From: Candidatus Poribacteria bacterium
GTDB lineage: Bacteria; Poribacteria; WGA-4E; WGA-3G
NCBI GenBank assembly: GCA_022828145.1
Contig: JAJEJA010000118.1
Coordinates: 1 to 64,000, forward strand
Length of the DNA stretch: 64,000 nt
Reading direction: 5' to 3'
The translations under genes were made by a program, and so were the position numbers. This document shows, piece after piece, positions 35,068 to 44,832 of the stretch (positions within the stretch are counted from its first letter, which is position 1; each line of letters begins with the position of its first letter). Under the pieces are notes generated by a model. It did no database searches. It was given only the letters and a program-made list of their open reading frames with translations, and was not told the DNA's origin.

Positions 35068-37389
35068 ATGGATACACTAAATGGCATTCTTGAACGGATA
35101 GTATTTGAAAATCCTGATTCCGGTTATACAGTCGGCAGGCTCTCTGCGCGGGGTCATGCAGAACTAATTACTGTCGTTGGAAACCTTGTCTCTGTTAATC
35201 CTGGCGAAAGTCTGCTGCTGAGCGGTGAATGGGTCAACAATTTCAAATATGGCAGACAATTCCAGATTGAGAAATATGAGACGATTCAACCGGCAAATGT
35301 GATGGGTATACGTAAGTATCTCGGTTCTGGATTGATTAAGGGTATTGGTCCCAAAATGGCTACGCGCATTGTTGGTCAATTCGGACTGGACACAATTGAT
35401 GTGATTGAGCAGCACCCCCAAAAGTTAGCGAGTGTACCTGGAATCGGTCAGAAACGCGTTAAAATGATCCAGCAGGCGTGGGAAGAACAGCGGGAAATAA
35501 AGAATGTCATGCTTTTTCTGCAATCTCATAATGTTAGCACCTCACATGCAGCGAAGATATACAAAACCTACCAAAATGAAGCGATCCCAATTGTAACTGA
35601 AAATCCCTATCGTCTTGCTGATGATATATACGGTATAGGTTTCGTTATTGCTGATACTATTGCACAGAAACTCGGTATTGATAAAAACGACCCGCATCGT
35701 ATACAAGCGGGGATCAAGTACGTTCTTAGTCAGAAAGCGGATGAAGGACATGTCTTTCAACATCCCGATGAATTGTGCAATGCATGTAAAGAGATGCTTG
35801 AGCAAGAATCAAGCACAATAGAATTGGGTATAGTAGCACTTACTCATAAAGAGGAAATAATACTGTCGTCAGGAGAAAAAACGGTTGAATTCATCAGCGA
35901 ACATAACATCATAAATGAATGGCTGAACAGGAGTTCCAAAGCAACATCATTCGTGGAGAGTGAAAATAGATACATTGAGACTGTAGACGATACTGACGTT
36001 TTTACCGAGATGAAACTATCTGAAGAAACAACTAAATCAATTGAGGAATCTGCGGTATATCTGTCACCATTTTATTATGCAGAAATAGGCGTTGCCAATC
36101 ATCTCACACGTCTGTTGCATAATAATTTAAGGAAAACGACTGAATTGGATATCAACACATCTTTGCAGCAATTAGGAAGTGAATTGCAGATCGAATTTGC
36201 TCCACAACAGAGGGAAGCAATTCAAACAGCACTCTCAGAAAACGTGATGATTCTCACGGGTGGACCAGGTACAGGGAAAACGACTACTACGGTAGGTATG
36301 ATTCATCTGTTTGAGAAAGATAAGAGGACAATTGTATTGGCAGCACCGACAGGTCGTGCAGCGAAACGTCTGAGTGAAACAACGGGTAGGGAAGCGAAGA
36401 CTATTCATCGTCTACTTGAATACTCTTTTCAAGATAATGGATTCAAGCGGAACAAGGATAATCCATTAGAGGCAGATGTCTTGATAGTGGATGAAATGTC
36501 TATGGTAGATCTTGTCCTAATGAATAGGTTGATCCAAGCGGTACCAACAGGTGCAACCGTTATCTTGATAGGGGATACAGATCAACTCCCATCAGTTGGT
36601 GCGGGGAATGTTCTACGCAGTCTAATTGAATCAGAAAGGATATCTGTTGTAAAACTTACGGAGATATTCAGACAAGCACAGCAGAGCATGATCGTTACAA
36701 ATGCACACTTAATTAATTCAGGTGAATTCCCAAAGACATCAGGTACAGATGACAGAAATTTCTTCTTTATTGAAGAAGATGAACCGGAAGCTTGTGCGGA
36801 ACAGATTACATCTTTGATTTCTATGAGATTACCTGAACATTTTAACTTGCATCCTATAGACGATATACAGTTGCTATGTCCCATGCGGCGGGGGATTCTC
36901 GGTTCGGAGAACCTGAATAAGTGTTTGCAAGAAAAACTGAATCCACATGCTGAAGAAGTCATCCGCGGTTGGCATGCATTCAGACGGGGGGATAAGGTGA
37001 TGCAGATACGGAACAACTACGACTATGATGTGTATAATGGTGATATCGGTAGGATTCTGGACATTGACTCTGTTGAAAAGCAGGTTAAGGTACGATTTCC
37101 TGAAAAGACTGTTGTTTATGATATAGCTGACCTAAATGAACTGGTCTTAGCGTATGCTACAACTATTCACAAGTCGCAAGGGAGTGAATATCCTGCTGTT
37201 GTCATTCCTGTGCATACGCAGCATTATATCATGTTGCAACGGAATCTACTTTACACAGGTATAACGCGGGCAAAAGAACTTGTCGTAATAGTCGGCACAA
37301 AGCAAGCACTTGGAATATGTATACGCAATAATAACGTGATGGAACGTAATAGTTTTCTTTCACAGCGACTAAAATATGTGAGCAATTAG
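35068..37389 (+). CDS. RecD2, SF1B 5'-3' DNA helicase
   Basis: 773 residues. N-terminal OB-like domain (LNGILERIVFENPDSGYTVGRL), helix-hairpin-helix ASVPGIGQKRVKMI, Walker A LTGGPGTGKTTTTVGMI (about 395), Walker B VLIVDEMSMVDLVLM, GDTDQLPSVGAGNVL (motif III), FRQAQQS (motif IV) and the C-terminal VLAYATTIHKSQGSEYPAVVIP and LLYTGITRAKELVVIVG. RecD2 works without RecBC and takes part in DNA repair and recombination. It is slightly longer than the usual 720-740 residues, with a divergent insert at about 255-335. Confidence 0.95.
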   Translation: MDTLNGILERIVFENPDSGYTVGRLSARGHAELITVVGNLVSVNPGESLLLSGEWVNNFKYGRQFQIEKYETIQPANVMGIRKYLGSGLIKGIGPKMATRIVGQFGLDTIDVIEQHPQKLASVPGIGQKRVKMIQQAWEEQREIKNVMLFLQSHNVSTSHAAKIYKTYQNEAIPIVTENPYRLADDIYGIGFVIADTIAQKLGIDKNDPHRIQAGIKYVLSQKADEGHVFQHPDELCNACKEMLEQESSTIELGIVALTHKEEIILSSGEKTVEFISEHNIINEWLNRSSKATSFVESENRYIETVDDTDVFTEMKLSEETTKSIEESAVYLSPFYYAEIGVANHLTRLLHNNLRKTTELDINTSLQQLGSELQIEFAPQQREAIQTALSENVMILTGGPGTGKTTTTVGMIHLFEKDKRTIVLAAPTGRAAKRLSETTGREAKTIHRLLEYSFQDNGFKRNKDNPLEADVLIVDEMSMVDLVLMNRLIQAVPTGATVILIGDTDQLPSVGAGNVLRSLIESERISVVKLTEIFRQAQQSMIVTNAHLINSGEFPKTSGTDDRNFFFIEEDEPEACAEQITSLISMRLPEHFNLHPIDDIQLLCPMRRGILGSENLNKCLQEKLNPHAEEVIRGWHAFRRGDKVMQIRNNYDYDVYNGDIGRILDIDSVEKQVKVRFPEKTVVYDIADLNELVLAYATTIHKSQGSEYPAVVIPVHTQHYIMLQRNLLYTGITRAKELVVIVGTKQALGICIRNNNVMERNSFLSQRLKYVSN

Positions 37390-37487
37390 GAGAACTTCCT
37401 AAACGTATATGTGTCAAGCAAGAATCAATTTGTGGTAAAACAGTGGGAAACGCAATCCCATAACTACTTACAAAAAAGGAGATACTA

Positions 37488-39023
37488 ATGAAAATAGGTT
37501 TAATCATTTTGATAGGTGCCTTGATGATGTCACACAGTTTTGCATTTGCGGAGGTAAAGTTACCCCGTATTTTCGGCAATAACATGGTGCTACAACGGGA
37601 AATGCCTGTACCAATCTGGGGTTGGGCAGAGGCAGAAGCAGAAGTTACATTGACTCTCTTGGATGGTAACACGAACAGTGAAATTGAAACAATAACAGTG
37701 GCAGCGGATGCAAAAGGCAACTGGCGAACTAAACTACAAGCCAGACCTGCAGGGGGTCCTTACACACTTAAGGTTGTGGGTAAAAACTCTGTAATCTTCA
37801 CAGATATACTTTTCGGTGAAGTGTGGGTCTGTTCTGGACAGTCAAATATGGGTTGGACCGTCAACGCCTCAGACAACAGTCGGGAAGAGATTGCTGCGGC
37901 AAATTATCCGAATATCCGTCTGTTCAATATACCGTTGCGATCTTCTGGATTACCATCAGAGGAGGTGGAGACAGATTGGCATCCAACATCCCCTGATACA
38001 ATCCGACAATTCTCCGCTGTTGCATACAACTTTGGCAAACATGTCCACAAGGAGCTTGATGTTCCGATAGGCTTGATTGACACGTCCTGGGGTGGTACAC
38101 GTGTTGAAGCTTGGACAGCACCTGTAGGGTTTGATTCTGTCCCCGCGCTGTCATCTATTTCTGAGGAAATTCGCGATATTGACAAAAACTATCGCATGGG
38201 TTTACCTGAGAAGATTAGTGAACTCGAAGAGTGGATTGCAGAAACACGTGAGGCATTGGAAACTGGTGGCACTATTTTTGAATTACCCGATAATCCGCAT
38301 CCCTTAACCCCGCATAATCGTCCAACCGCAATCTATAACAAGATGATCTATCCCATTGTTCCATTTGCCATTCGCGGTGCGCTATGGTATCAAGGTGAGT
38401 CAAATGTAGGTGATGGAATGATGTATTATGAGAAGAAGAAAGCTTTGATAAATGGCTGGCGTAAACTCTGGGACCAAGGTGAATTTCCGTTCTATTTTGT
38501 TCAACTTGCACCGTGGGGTGGATATGATAGGAACAATCCTGATGTGCTTCCGAAATTTTGGGAAGGTCAAACTGCAACGTTACAAGTACCCAACACGGGT
38601 ATGGTAGTAACGACTGACATTGGAAACGTCAATGATATTCATCCGAGAAACAAACAGGATGTCGGTTTACGACTTGCTTATTGGGCACTCGCCAAGACTT
38701 ACGGACAGGATGATCTCGTCTGTTCGGGCCCACTATACAAATCCATGCAGATTGATGGAAATTCCATCCGTTTAAGTTTTGATCATGTTGGCAGCGGTTT
38801 AGCGGCACGAAATGATGAAACGTTATCTTGGTTTCAGATTGCAGGTGAAGACCAAGAGTTTGTTGATGCTGTAGCATTTATTGATGGTAATACGGTTGTA
38901 GTTTCAAGTGAGTCGGTTGAGTCACCTGTTGCTGTGCGATTCGGTTGGGATAGGAGAGCTGAACCGAATCTCATGAACAAAGAGGGATTGCCAGCTTCTC
39001 CATTCAGGACAGATTCCTGGTAA
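37488..39023 (+). CDS. Sialate O-acetylesterase (SASA family)
   Basis: 511 residues with a signal peptide (LIILIGALMMSHSFAFA). SGNH-type hydrolase: nucleophile in VWVCSGQSNMGWTV, GTRVEAWTAPVGF, oxyanion-region ALWYQGESN and catalytic D-x-H in NDIHPRNKQ. The enzyme removes O-acetyl groups from sialic acids or plant/animal polysaccharides in the periplasm. Fits a host-glycan degrading lifestyle; the exact substrate is unknown. Confidence 0.93.
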   Translation: MKIGLIILIGALMMSHSFAFAEVKLPRIFGNNMVLQREMPVPIWGWAEAEAEVTLTLLDGNTNSEIETITVAADAKGNWRTKLQARPAGGPYTLKVVGKNSVIFTDILFGEVWVCSGQSNMGWTVNASDNSREEIAAANYPNIRLFNIPLRSSGLPSEEVETDWHPTSPDTIRQFSAVAYNFGKHVHKELDVPIGLIDTSWGGTRVEAWTAPVGFDSVPALSSISEEIRDIDKNYRMGLPEKISELEEWIAETREALETGGTIFELPDNPHPLTPHNRPTAIYNKMIYPIVPFAIRGALWYQGESNVGDGMMYYEKKKALINGWRKLWDQGEFPFYFVQLAPWGGYDRNNPDVLPKFWEGQTATLQVPNTGMVVTTDIGNVNDIHPRNKQDVGLRLAYWALAKTYGQDDLVCSGPLYKSMQIDGNSIRLSFDHVGSGLAARNDETLSWFQIAGEDQEFVDAVAFIDGNTVVVSSESVESPVAVRFGWDRRAEPNLMNKEGLPASPFRTDSW

Positions 39024-39056
39024 TACCATTTCTAAATGATGTTGTAGCATTATTTC

Positions 39057-39091
39057 GTAGGTCGGGTAGAGCGAAGCGAAACCCGACCTAC
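39057..39091. repeat. GTAGGTCGGGT-family hairpin, minimal form
   Basis: Perfect 11-bp arms GTAGGTCGGGT / ACCCGACCTAC. The flank TTTAGTCTGGACTATCCA (about 39096-39113) recurs inverted before the copy at 61884. It lies between convergent genes and could act as a terminator for both. Confidence 0.8.
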
Positions 39092-39112
39092 TTATTTAGT
39101 CTGGACTATCCA

Positions 39113-40051
39113 CTATGCTGCTAATGCTGCAAACAGAGCTTTAATGTATCCGACAGAATATGCTAACCCAACGTTCCCTTCCAGTCTTGGAATATGGTCA
39201 GCATTGATACATCCATCAAATCCGACCTTTCTTAGTTCGCGAACGATCCTGAACATGTTCATGTCGCCGTCATCAAGTAGTGTTTCCTCAAATGCCCCTG
39301 CAGTTGCAAGACTACCTCTCACATTGCGGAGATGAACCATAAAGATCCGTCCTTTGCGTCCGTAGTTGTTTATTTCATCAAGTACGATCGTACTTCCTCC
39401 TGCTTCAGCACGAGTGCCACAACAGTACAGATAACCAACATTCTTACTTGGAAAGGCATCAATAACGCGATGAAATCCAAGACTACCCAAGGGTGTGTCA
39501 GGATTCGGGACATCTGATGGATGAATTGCAAGTTTGATGTCGTATTCATCTGCAATTGGTACTAATGCCCCGTAGACTTGACAGAAACGTATCCACCATT
39601 TGGCAAGTTCTTCCATAGTCGGTGTGTCAGGAGGGTTCTTTGTTGCAGCTCGACTTTCACCTCGCGAGGTATATCCGCCACGATGGACTGCAGAATATCG
39701 TGTCATAAGGTAGTCAAACGTATCTCCCCCAAACCTTTGTCGTGCGATGGGTACTCCTGCTTCAGCAAACACTTTAAGAGCGTTGCATGTGTTTTCTAAT
39801 TCTATTTCTCTATCGGGTAGTCCTTTCATGAACTCTACGGTGATGTTAGGCAGTGTCACTCGGTTTATGTCTAATCCGAAAGAGCGAATCTGCTTTTTAA
39901 TTTTTAGCAATTCATCCAGATCAGGATACCCCTGTTCCTTAACCCCTGGAAATGAACCCCCATTTCCAAAGTCGATGCAGTCTGCACCGAGTTGTGTTAC
40001 CTGTTTCAAGTATGATTCTGAAAGTCCGCCATCCCATACAGATACTTTCAT
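39113..40051 (-). CDS. Mannonate dehydratase-like TIM-barrel protein
   Basis: 312 residues from the ATG at 40051, which has GGAGG 5 nt upstream. It resembles UxuA: IKKQIRSFGLDINRV, IPIADEYDIKLAIHPSDVPNPDTPLGSLG, IFMVHLRNVRGS, LLDDGDMNMFRIVRELRKVGFDGCINADHIPR, matching the family's HPDDPP, RNV and D-GD-D. UxuA dehydrates D-mannonate to 2-keto-3-deoxygluconate in uronate catabolism. It follows an oxidoreductase gene by 11 bp, a sensible pair for sugar-acid breakdown. Confidence 0.78.
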   Translation of the reverse strand: MKVSVWDGGLSESYLKQVTQLGADCIDFGNGGSFPGVKEQGYPDLDELLKIKKQIRSFGLDINRVTLPNITVEFMKGLPDREIELENTCNALKVFAEAGVPIARQRFGGDTFDYLMTRYSAVHRGGYTSRGESRAATKNPPDTPTMEELAKWWIRFCQVYGALVPIADEYDIKLAIHPSDVPNPDTPLGSLGFHRVIDAFPSKNVGYLYCCGTRAEAGGSTIVLDEINNYGRKGRIFMVHLRNVRGSLATAGAFEETLLDDGDMNMFRIVRELRKVGFDGCINADHIPRLEGNVGLAYSVGYIKALFAALAA

Positions 40052-40062
40052 ATTGTCCTCCA

Positions 40063-41067
40063 TTACAACGGCAATTCTACCAGTTTTCCGGTTTCCACGG
40101 ATTGATATGCGGCTAAAGCGATTTCAACAGCAGCACGTCCATCAACCCCTGTGATAGGTGGGTCTGTATCATTGCGAATTGCATCAACAAATACACGAAC
40201 TTCCTGCTGTACAGGTGGTGGTACTCTAATATCACCAATCCTTATGCTCCTGCCTTCACTTTCAAAGGGTTTAACTTGGATTGCAGCGTCTCCGCCCCAA
40301 ATTTGTGGGAAGTAGATAGTCCCTTTCTCACAATCCACCCGTCCGCCATATCCGCCAACTGCTGCGACATGACTTGAGTGTAGTAATCCGACAGCACCGT
40401 TTTCAAAATTGAGTGAAGCTAATACGATGTCAGGATAGTCAGTATCTTCCTGTATATACGTCCCGCCAGTAGCGTAGACAGATTTTACATCTCCAAAAGT
40501 CCATCGCATGAAGTCTATTTCGTGTGCATTGATTTCCATCAGGCTTCCGCCAGATTTTGCGCGTTCCAGACGCCAAGGTGTTCGGTTTCCTCCTCGCCAG
40601 GGACCTCCGATACGATGCACCATCATATTGACCGGCGCGCCAAGCTCTCCGCTATGTACTATTTCTCTTACTTTTGAATGCGTTGCATGATAGCGACATA
40701 CCAATCCGATTGTGAGTTTGACACCGTTCTCAGAAGCAGCATTTAGCATCGCGTCACAAGCTTCTAAAGTTGGTGCCATCGGTTTTTCAGAGAAAACGTG
40801 CTTACCTGCTTTTGCTGCATCAACTGCCATCTGTGAGTGTAAGAATGGGGGTGATGCGATCAATACAACGTCGATATCTTCATTTTCAAGCAATTCATGA
40901 TAGTCGGTTGTGTATGCTGTTTCAAGGTTATCGGCGAGGGTTTTCGCCAATTCCGCTTGAAGGTCGCTAACGCAGATAATGTTGATTCCTTCAACAGCAT
41001 TTGCCGCATTTGCGAGACTTCTTCCCATCCCTCCACATCCGATAACACCAATACCGATTGTTTCCAT
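40063..41067 (-). CDS. Gfo/Idh/MocA family oxidoreductase
   Basis: 334 residues: Rossmann motif IGIGVIGCGGMGRSLANAA, EKP motif in HVFSEKPMAPTLEACDAM, and a C-terminal sheet with SGGSLMEINAHEIDFMRW. NAD(P)-dependent dehydrogenase of sugars or sugar acids. It is upstream of, and probably co-transcribed with, the mannonate dehydratase-like gene, so a uronate- or aldonate-related substrate is plausible. Confidence 0.92.
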   Translation of the reverse strand: METIGIGVIGCGGMGRSLANAANAVEGINIICVSDLQAELAKTLADNLETAYTTDYHELLENEDIDVVLIASPPFLHSQMAVDAAKAGKHVFSEKPMAPTLEACDAMLNAASENGVKLTIGLVCRYHATHSKVREIVHSGELGAPVNMMVHRIGGPWRGGNRTPWRLERAKSGGSLMEINAHEIDFMRWTFGDVKSVYATGGTYIQEDTDYPDIVLASLNFENGAVGLLHSSHVAAVGGYGGRVDCEKGTIYFPQIWGGDAAIQVKPFESEGRSIRIGDIRVPPPVQQEVRVFVDAIRNDTDPPITGVDGRAAVEIALAAYQSVETGKLVELPL

Positions 41068-41107
41068 ACAATTCTCCGTATAGATTCTGTTTAAAAGTAT
41101 AAATATA

Positions 41108-41138
41108 ATAGGAGCGTGTCACAAACGCTCCTATTTTT
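41108..41138 (-). terminator. Hairpin terminator between LamG and oxidoreductase genes
   Basis: Perfect 10-bp arms ATAGGAGCGT (41108-41117) and ACGCTCCTAT (41125-41134), loop of seven. On the minus strand, where the LamG gene ends 58 bp upstream, the arms are followed by an AT-rich tail; on the plus strand by TTTTT. Confidence 0.65.
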
Positions 41139-41191
41139 AGTTTATATATGATCTTAATGTTCGGATGCGTCTTATCCAATAGCGTTGATGC

Positions 41192-42025
41192 TTATCTTCT
41201 ACTCGATTTTATGTGTGCCCATGTGACACTCAGATGGTTTGAAGTTGGAGCAACATCAAGCCCTGTAGCATCCATATTATTTTGTATTTCGGCTGCAGTT
41301 AAAGCTCTATCGTAGATTCGGAATTCGTCTATGTAACCTTGAATAGCATCACAATTACAACCATCTGATCGATCGCCGATAGACAGTTGGAGACCACCTT
41401 TTGGGATCTTCCCAGCGGGCACGTTGTGTGTCTTCGCAAGTTTCCCATTAACATAGTAGTTTGCGACTGTTCCATCATAGGTGCCTACCAGATGTAACCA
41501 TTCTTCAAGCGGAATATCTTCTAAAACAGTATGTTGCGCAGCTTGTGTCTCTTCTCCACTTGCCTTTACGTAGAATCCGTGTCGGTTGTCATCATCATCA
41601 TAGTAGAGACTAACAACTGCAGAATTTGTCGGCATATCATCCAGTGAAATTATTCTATTCCAACTATCATCTAATGCATTTATGTAGGTCCAACATTCTA
41701 ATGATATTTCATTCCAATCACGGTCAATTTTCGCTGGTAAAGAATCTTCAACGAATAAGTAATCTCCATTACCGTCAAATAGGATACATTCTCCGACTTT
41801 GCAATCTGATGCTGAAGCAAGTTCTGGGTCACCATTGACATTTGCGATGAGTCCTGAAAAGATGTCTTCTGCGCTTTCTTGTATTTTTACTGTTTCTTTG
41901 TTGAATGACCAATATCCTACGAGACCGTCTTCAACCGCTCCCTTGATAGCGTTTCCTTTTGGTACATTTAACAATAACAACATAATCAGGAAAGAAACTA
42001 TGCAGAATATTGTCTTTTTGAACAT
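41192..42025 (-). CDS. Secreted LamG-like (concanavalin-type) domain protein
   Basis: 277 residues: signal peptide (IFCIVSFLIMLLLLNVPKGNA), then a LamG/laminin G-3 domain with LVGYWSFN, ILFDGNGDYLFV, EISLECWTYI, WLHLVGTYDGTVANYYVNGKLA and YIDEFRIYDRALTAAEI, which are classic. It probably binds carbohydrate or a matrix component outside the cell. Cysteines in DCKVGEC and GCNCD may form disulfides. Confidence 0.9.
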   Translation of the reverse strand: MFKKTIFCIVSFLIMLLLLNVPKGNAIKGAVEDGLVGYWSFNKETVKIQESAEDIFSGLIANVNGDPELASASDCKVGECILFDGNGDYLFVEDSLPAKIDRDWNEISLECWTYINALDDSWNRIISLDDMPTNSAVVSLYYDDDDNRHGFYVKASGEETQAAQHTVLEDIPLEEWLHLVGTYDGTVANYYVNGKLAKTHNVPAGKIPKGGLQLSIGDRSDGCNCDAIQGYIDEFRIYDRALTAAEIQNNMDATGLDVAPTSNHLSVTWAHIKSSRR

Positions 42026-42093
42026 TTTTTCGCCTCCTATAATCTATGTTGCCACATAGTGGCACAAACTTCAAAATTCACTATTTGTGTTAA

Positions 42094-42119
42094 GTTGCGA
42101 TTCGGAGATCTCTTCCTAC
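42094..42119. repeat. Degenerate palindromic repeat (GCGATTCGGAGAT type)
   Basis: GTTGCGATTCGGAGATCTCT followed by TCCTAC, related to the palindrome embedded at 5477-5506, in the gap between the LamG and crystallin genes. Confidence 0.45.
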
Positions 42120-42151
42120 AGAAAAACAGTGCTGAACAATCCACCAGAAGT

Positions 42152-43543
42152 CTAAAACAGGTCTCTTGCGGCACGTCGGCGACGGTCAGCCAAATCGTCT
42201 TCTCTTTCTTCATCCGAAACTTGGTCAACGGCAAATGCATCGATTGGACGGTATTGTGACACTTCTCCTCTGCGTTTGAAGAGGCGGAAATAGTCAAATC
42301 TCGTTAATGTCGGCGGGATATTTCCGGGACAGAGTGAATGCAGACCCACTTGAACTCGGGGGCCCATCGCAACGCGCGTTACGCCGACGCCTCGCCAATG
42401 AATACCATCCTGACTTGCATACGCCGTGAATTGATTTCCCCGACGTTCCAGTCGCAAGAAAAGTTCTCTGACTCTCCGCATCCCGCCGCGTGCGACCAGG
42501 GCAAAACGTCGGTTAACGTGTCTTTCAAAACGGACATCTCCTCTAAACGCGTGTGGACCAGAGGTTTTTTCCAAACGTAGAAACTGGTTTTGGTTTTTCC
42601 AAACAATTAGACCGCCGTGCTCTCTGAGTTGGGGTGAAATACGCATACGGGTTTCAATTGCGAAGTCTTCAGAAACTTCCATCAGGAGTCGTGGTGCGTC
42701 CATGTCACCACCTTGTCCGTTTGGACCGTGCCACAGGTCTTGACCTGGATCAGTTCTCATTTCAAGGTATCCTTGTCGTTCTGACCATTGTCCTCCGCCT
42801 TGTGGATCCTCCCAACGCCACTCAGGTCGCATATCATTTCCTATGAATTCATCGTCAAACACCATCTCTGTGAACTCACCTGATGATGCCCATCCCTCAA
42901 TTTTTATAGCCGATATTGAATCACCGAAACTTTGTGGTAATAGATGTAAGTTCGGCAGTTCTTTTTTGAATTCGGAAGGTTCCATCCGTACCTGCAGTTT
43001 CTGACCTTCAAATTCTGGATGTTCATAGAAAATAATATCTGCACCTTCGGCTGGGAAATCGGGACCTTTAAACATGCGAATAGATGAAATTCGGTCTTCA
43101 AACCATGTGCCACCTTGGGGGTCACGTAAGTTTGCTATATCTCGCAGTATCGTAATCTTTTTACCTCTAAATTCTACATGTTCAAAGCAGTCAACGATGA
43201 CAGGGATTGTACCCCACTCTGGTCCTACAACGTCAATGGATGAACCGAAATTGATAGAAGAGACTCTATCAGCGAAATTATACGCAACATCATGCAAATT
43301 GGGGTAGAATCCTGGTCCGAGGGATAACTTTTTACCTTTAAAGTTCGCGTGCTGATAAAGATTTACTTTGTAATTTGGACTGCCTGAGAAATTCGGGCCT
43401 TTAAAAACGCGTAGAGAAGAGATATTGTCTTGAAATCCAATTCTACCGGTGTGTGGCACCGGCTCTAAGACATATCCCATCCTACCACGAAAGTTAACAT
43501 GTTGAAAAATCTCTACGATAAGGCGGGGTATTACGACTGGCAT
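42152..43543 (-). CDS. Four-motif beta-gamma-crystallin protein with DUF1349-like domain
   Basis: 463 residues without a signal peptide. Four Greek-key motifs of the beta-gamma-crystallin type are clear: EIFQHVNFRGR (11), NLYQHANFKGK (61), DCFEHVEFRGK (118), IFYEHPEFEGQ (171), each followed about 30 residues later by D-x-x-S-S/A (DNISSL, DRVSSI, DRISSI, DSISAI). The calcium-binding N/D-N/D-x-x-S/T-S element keeps its second Asp but not its first in all four. Residues about 226-430 look like a concanavalin-type DUF1349 domain (ITETRMRISPQLREHGGLIVWKNQNQFLRLEK-like strands). A charged Arg/Asp tail ends it. The role is unknown. Confidence 0.88.
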   Translation of the reverse strand: MPVVIPRLIVEIFQHVNFRGRMGYVLEPVPHTGRIGFQDNISSLRVFKGPNFSGSPNYKVNLYQHANFKGKKLSLGPGFYPNLHDVAYNFADRVSSINFGSSIDVVGPEWGTIPVIVDCFEHVEFRGKKITILRDIANLRDPQGGTWFEDRISSIRMFKGPDFPAEGADIIFYEHPEFEGQKLQVRMEPSEFKKELPNLHLLPQSFGDSISAIKIEGWASSGEFTEMVFDDEFIGNDMRPEWRWEDPQGGGQWSERQGYLEMRTDPGQDLWHGPNGQGGDMDAPRLLMEVSEDFAIETRMRISPQLREHGGLIVWKNQNQFLRLEKTSGPHAFRGDVRFERHVNRRFALVARGGMRRVRELFLRLERRGNQFTAYASQDGIHWRGVGVTRVAMGPRVQVGLHSLCPGNIPPTLTRFDYFRLFKRRGEVSQYRPIDAFAVDQVSDEEREDDLADRRRRAARDLF

Positions 43544-43600
43544 TTTATTCTCCTATGTGTTGAAATTATATTTAACTGGTGCTTTGTCAAGTGCAATTTT

Positions 43601-43730
43601 GTAGGCGGGTATAGCGGAGTGAAACCCGACAATGCCAAACGTGTATTTGGCGTTGATTTAGACCTGATAGACATAATCAATACGTGTCGCCAGTTAATAT
43701 TTTAATGGCGCTCCGCTCTACCCGACCTAC
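43601..43730. repeat. GTAGGTCGGGT-family element, long form
   Basis: 130 bp, starting GTAGGCGGGTATAGCGGAGTG and ending CTCTACCCGACCTAC. It is the reverse complement of the 61884-62014 element over its length, with shared internal CGCCAGTTAATATTTTAATGGCG. Confidence 0.8.
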
Positions 43731-43781
43731 GGGAGAAAACTATGTATTGAAATTATATCTACCTGTCCGATATATCTAATT

Positions 43782-44780
43782 CTATTCCTCAAAAGCTGCA
43801 TCAAAAGCGACTGCAGAGGGTTCAAAATCAAAACCTTTCACAGCACCGCACGCTTCGCTTGCGCCGTGTTCACGATCCATCCCGCTATCTTCCCATTCAA
43901 TTGAGAGGGGTCCATTATATCCAATGTTGTTTAACGCACGGATTATCTCTTCAAAATTGATGCTACCACGACCAATAGAGCGAAAATCCCAGAAACGTTT
44001 CGAATCCCCGAAGTTGAGATGACCACCAAAAACACCTGATAATCGGGGGGTGTCTGCCCACCATACATCCTTCATGTGAACGTGATAAATTCTATCACTC
44101 AGCCGTTCAATGAATGCAACGTAATCCACACCTTGGTATCCGAGATGACTGGGGTCATAATTGAAACCGAATGTCTCTCTGCCGTTGACTGCCGCAATGG
44201 ATCTTTCTGCAGTGACAATGTCAAAAGCAATTTCTGTCGGATGAACTTCAAGACCGAATTTGACACCGACTTCATCAAAGACATCAAAGATGGGATTCCA
44301 CCGATTAGCGAAATCTTCAAAACCTGCATCAATCTGTGCGGGGTCTACAGGTGGAAATGAATATAGCAGATGCCAGATAGAACTACCTGTAAAACCGTTG
44401 ACAACATCAACACCGAGTTTTGCTGCAGCACGTGCAGTGTTTTTCATCTCTTCGGCAGCACGTTCTTGAACACCATCTGGATCACCGTCTCCCCAAATAT
44501 CCTCCGACAAAATGGATTGATGTCGTGCGTCGATATTGTCACAGACAGCTTGTCCAACAAGGTGATTACTGATTGACCAGACTTTCAGATCATACTTTGC
44601 AAGTAGGTCGTGTCTCCCTTGACAGTAGGCATCGTCAGAAAGTGCTTTGTCAACCTCAAAATGGTCTCCCCAGCATGCGAGCTCTAAACCGTCATATCCC
44701 CATTCCCTGGCTTTCTTTGCTAAATCTTCAAGTGTAAGGTCTGCCCATTGTCCTGTAAACAGTGTGACAGGTCTTGCCAT
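43782..44780 (-). CDS. Sugar phosphate isomerase/epimerase (xylose isomerase-like TIM barrel)
   Basis: 332 residues: [82 protein letters not shown] and [13 protein letters not shown] supply the Glu/Asp/His metal ligands of the AP endonuclease 2-type barrel. Often paired with Gfo/Idh/MocA enzymes in inositol or sugar catabolism, as here with the gene that starts at 46005. Confidence 0.92.
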   Translation of the reverse strand: MARPVTLFTGQWADLTLEDLAKKAREWGYDGLELACWGDHFEVDKALSDDAYCQGRHDLLAKYDLKVWSISNHLVGQAVCDNIDARHQSILSEDIWGDGDPDGVQERAAEEMKNTARAAAKLGVDVVNGFTGSSIWHLLYSFPPVDPAQIDAGFEDFANRWNPIFDVFDEVGVKFGLEVHPTEIAFDIVTAERSIAAVNGRETFGFNYDPSHLGYQGVDYVAFIERLSDRIYHVHMKDVWWADTPRLSGVFGGHLNFGDSKRFWDFRSIGRGSINFEEIIRALNNIGYNGPLSIEWEDSGMDREHGASEACGAVKGFDFEPSAVAFDAAFEE

Positions 44781-44832
44781 TATAATTCTCCTTTATATTT
44801 TTATATATATTCGTTAAAGGCTCTCAATCTAC

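Noticed and set aside
36582-37016. 144-codon antisense ORF in recD2
   Set aside because: Lies wholly within the conserved helicase gene and has no independent support.
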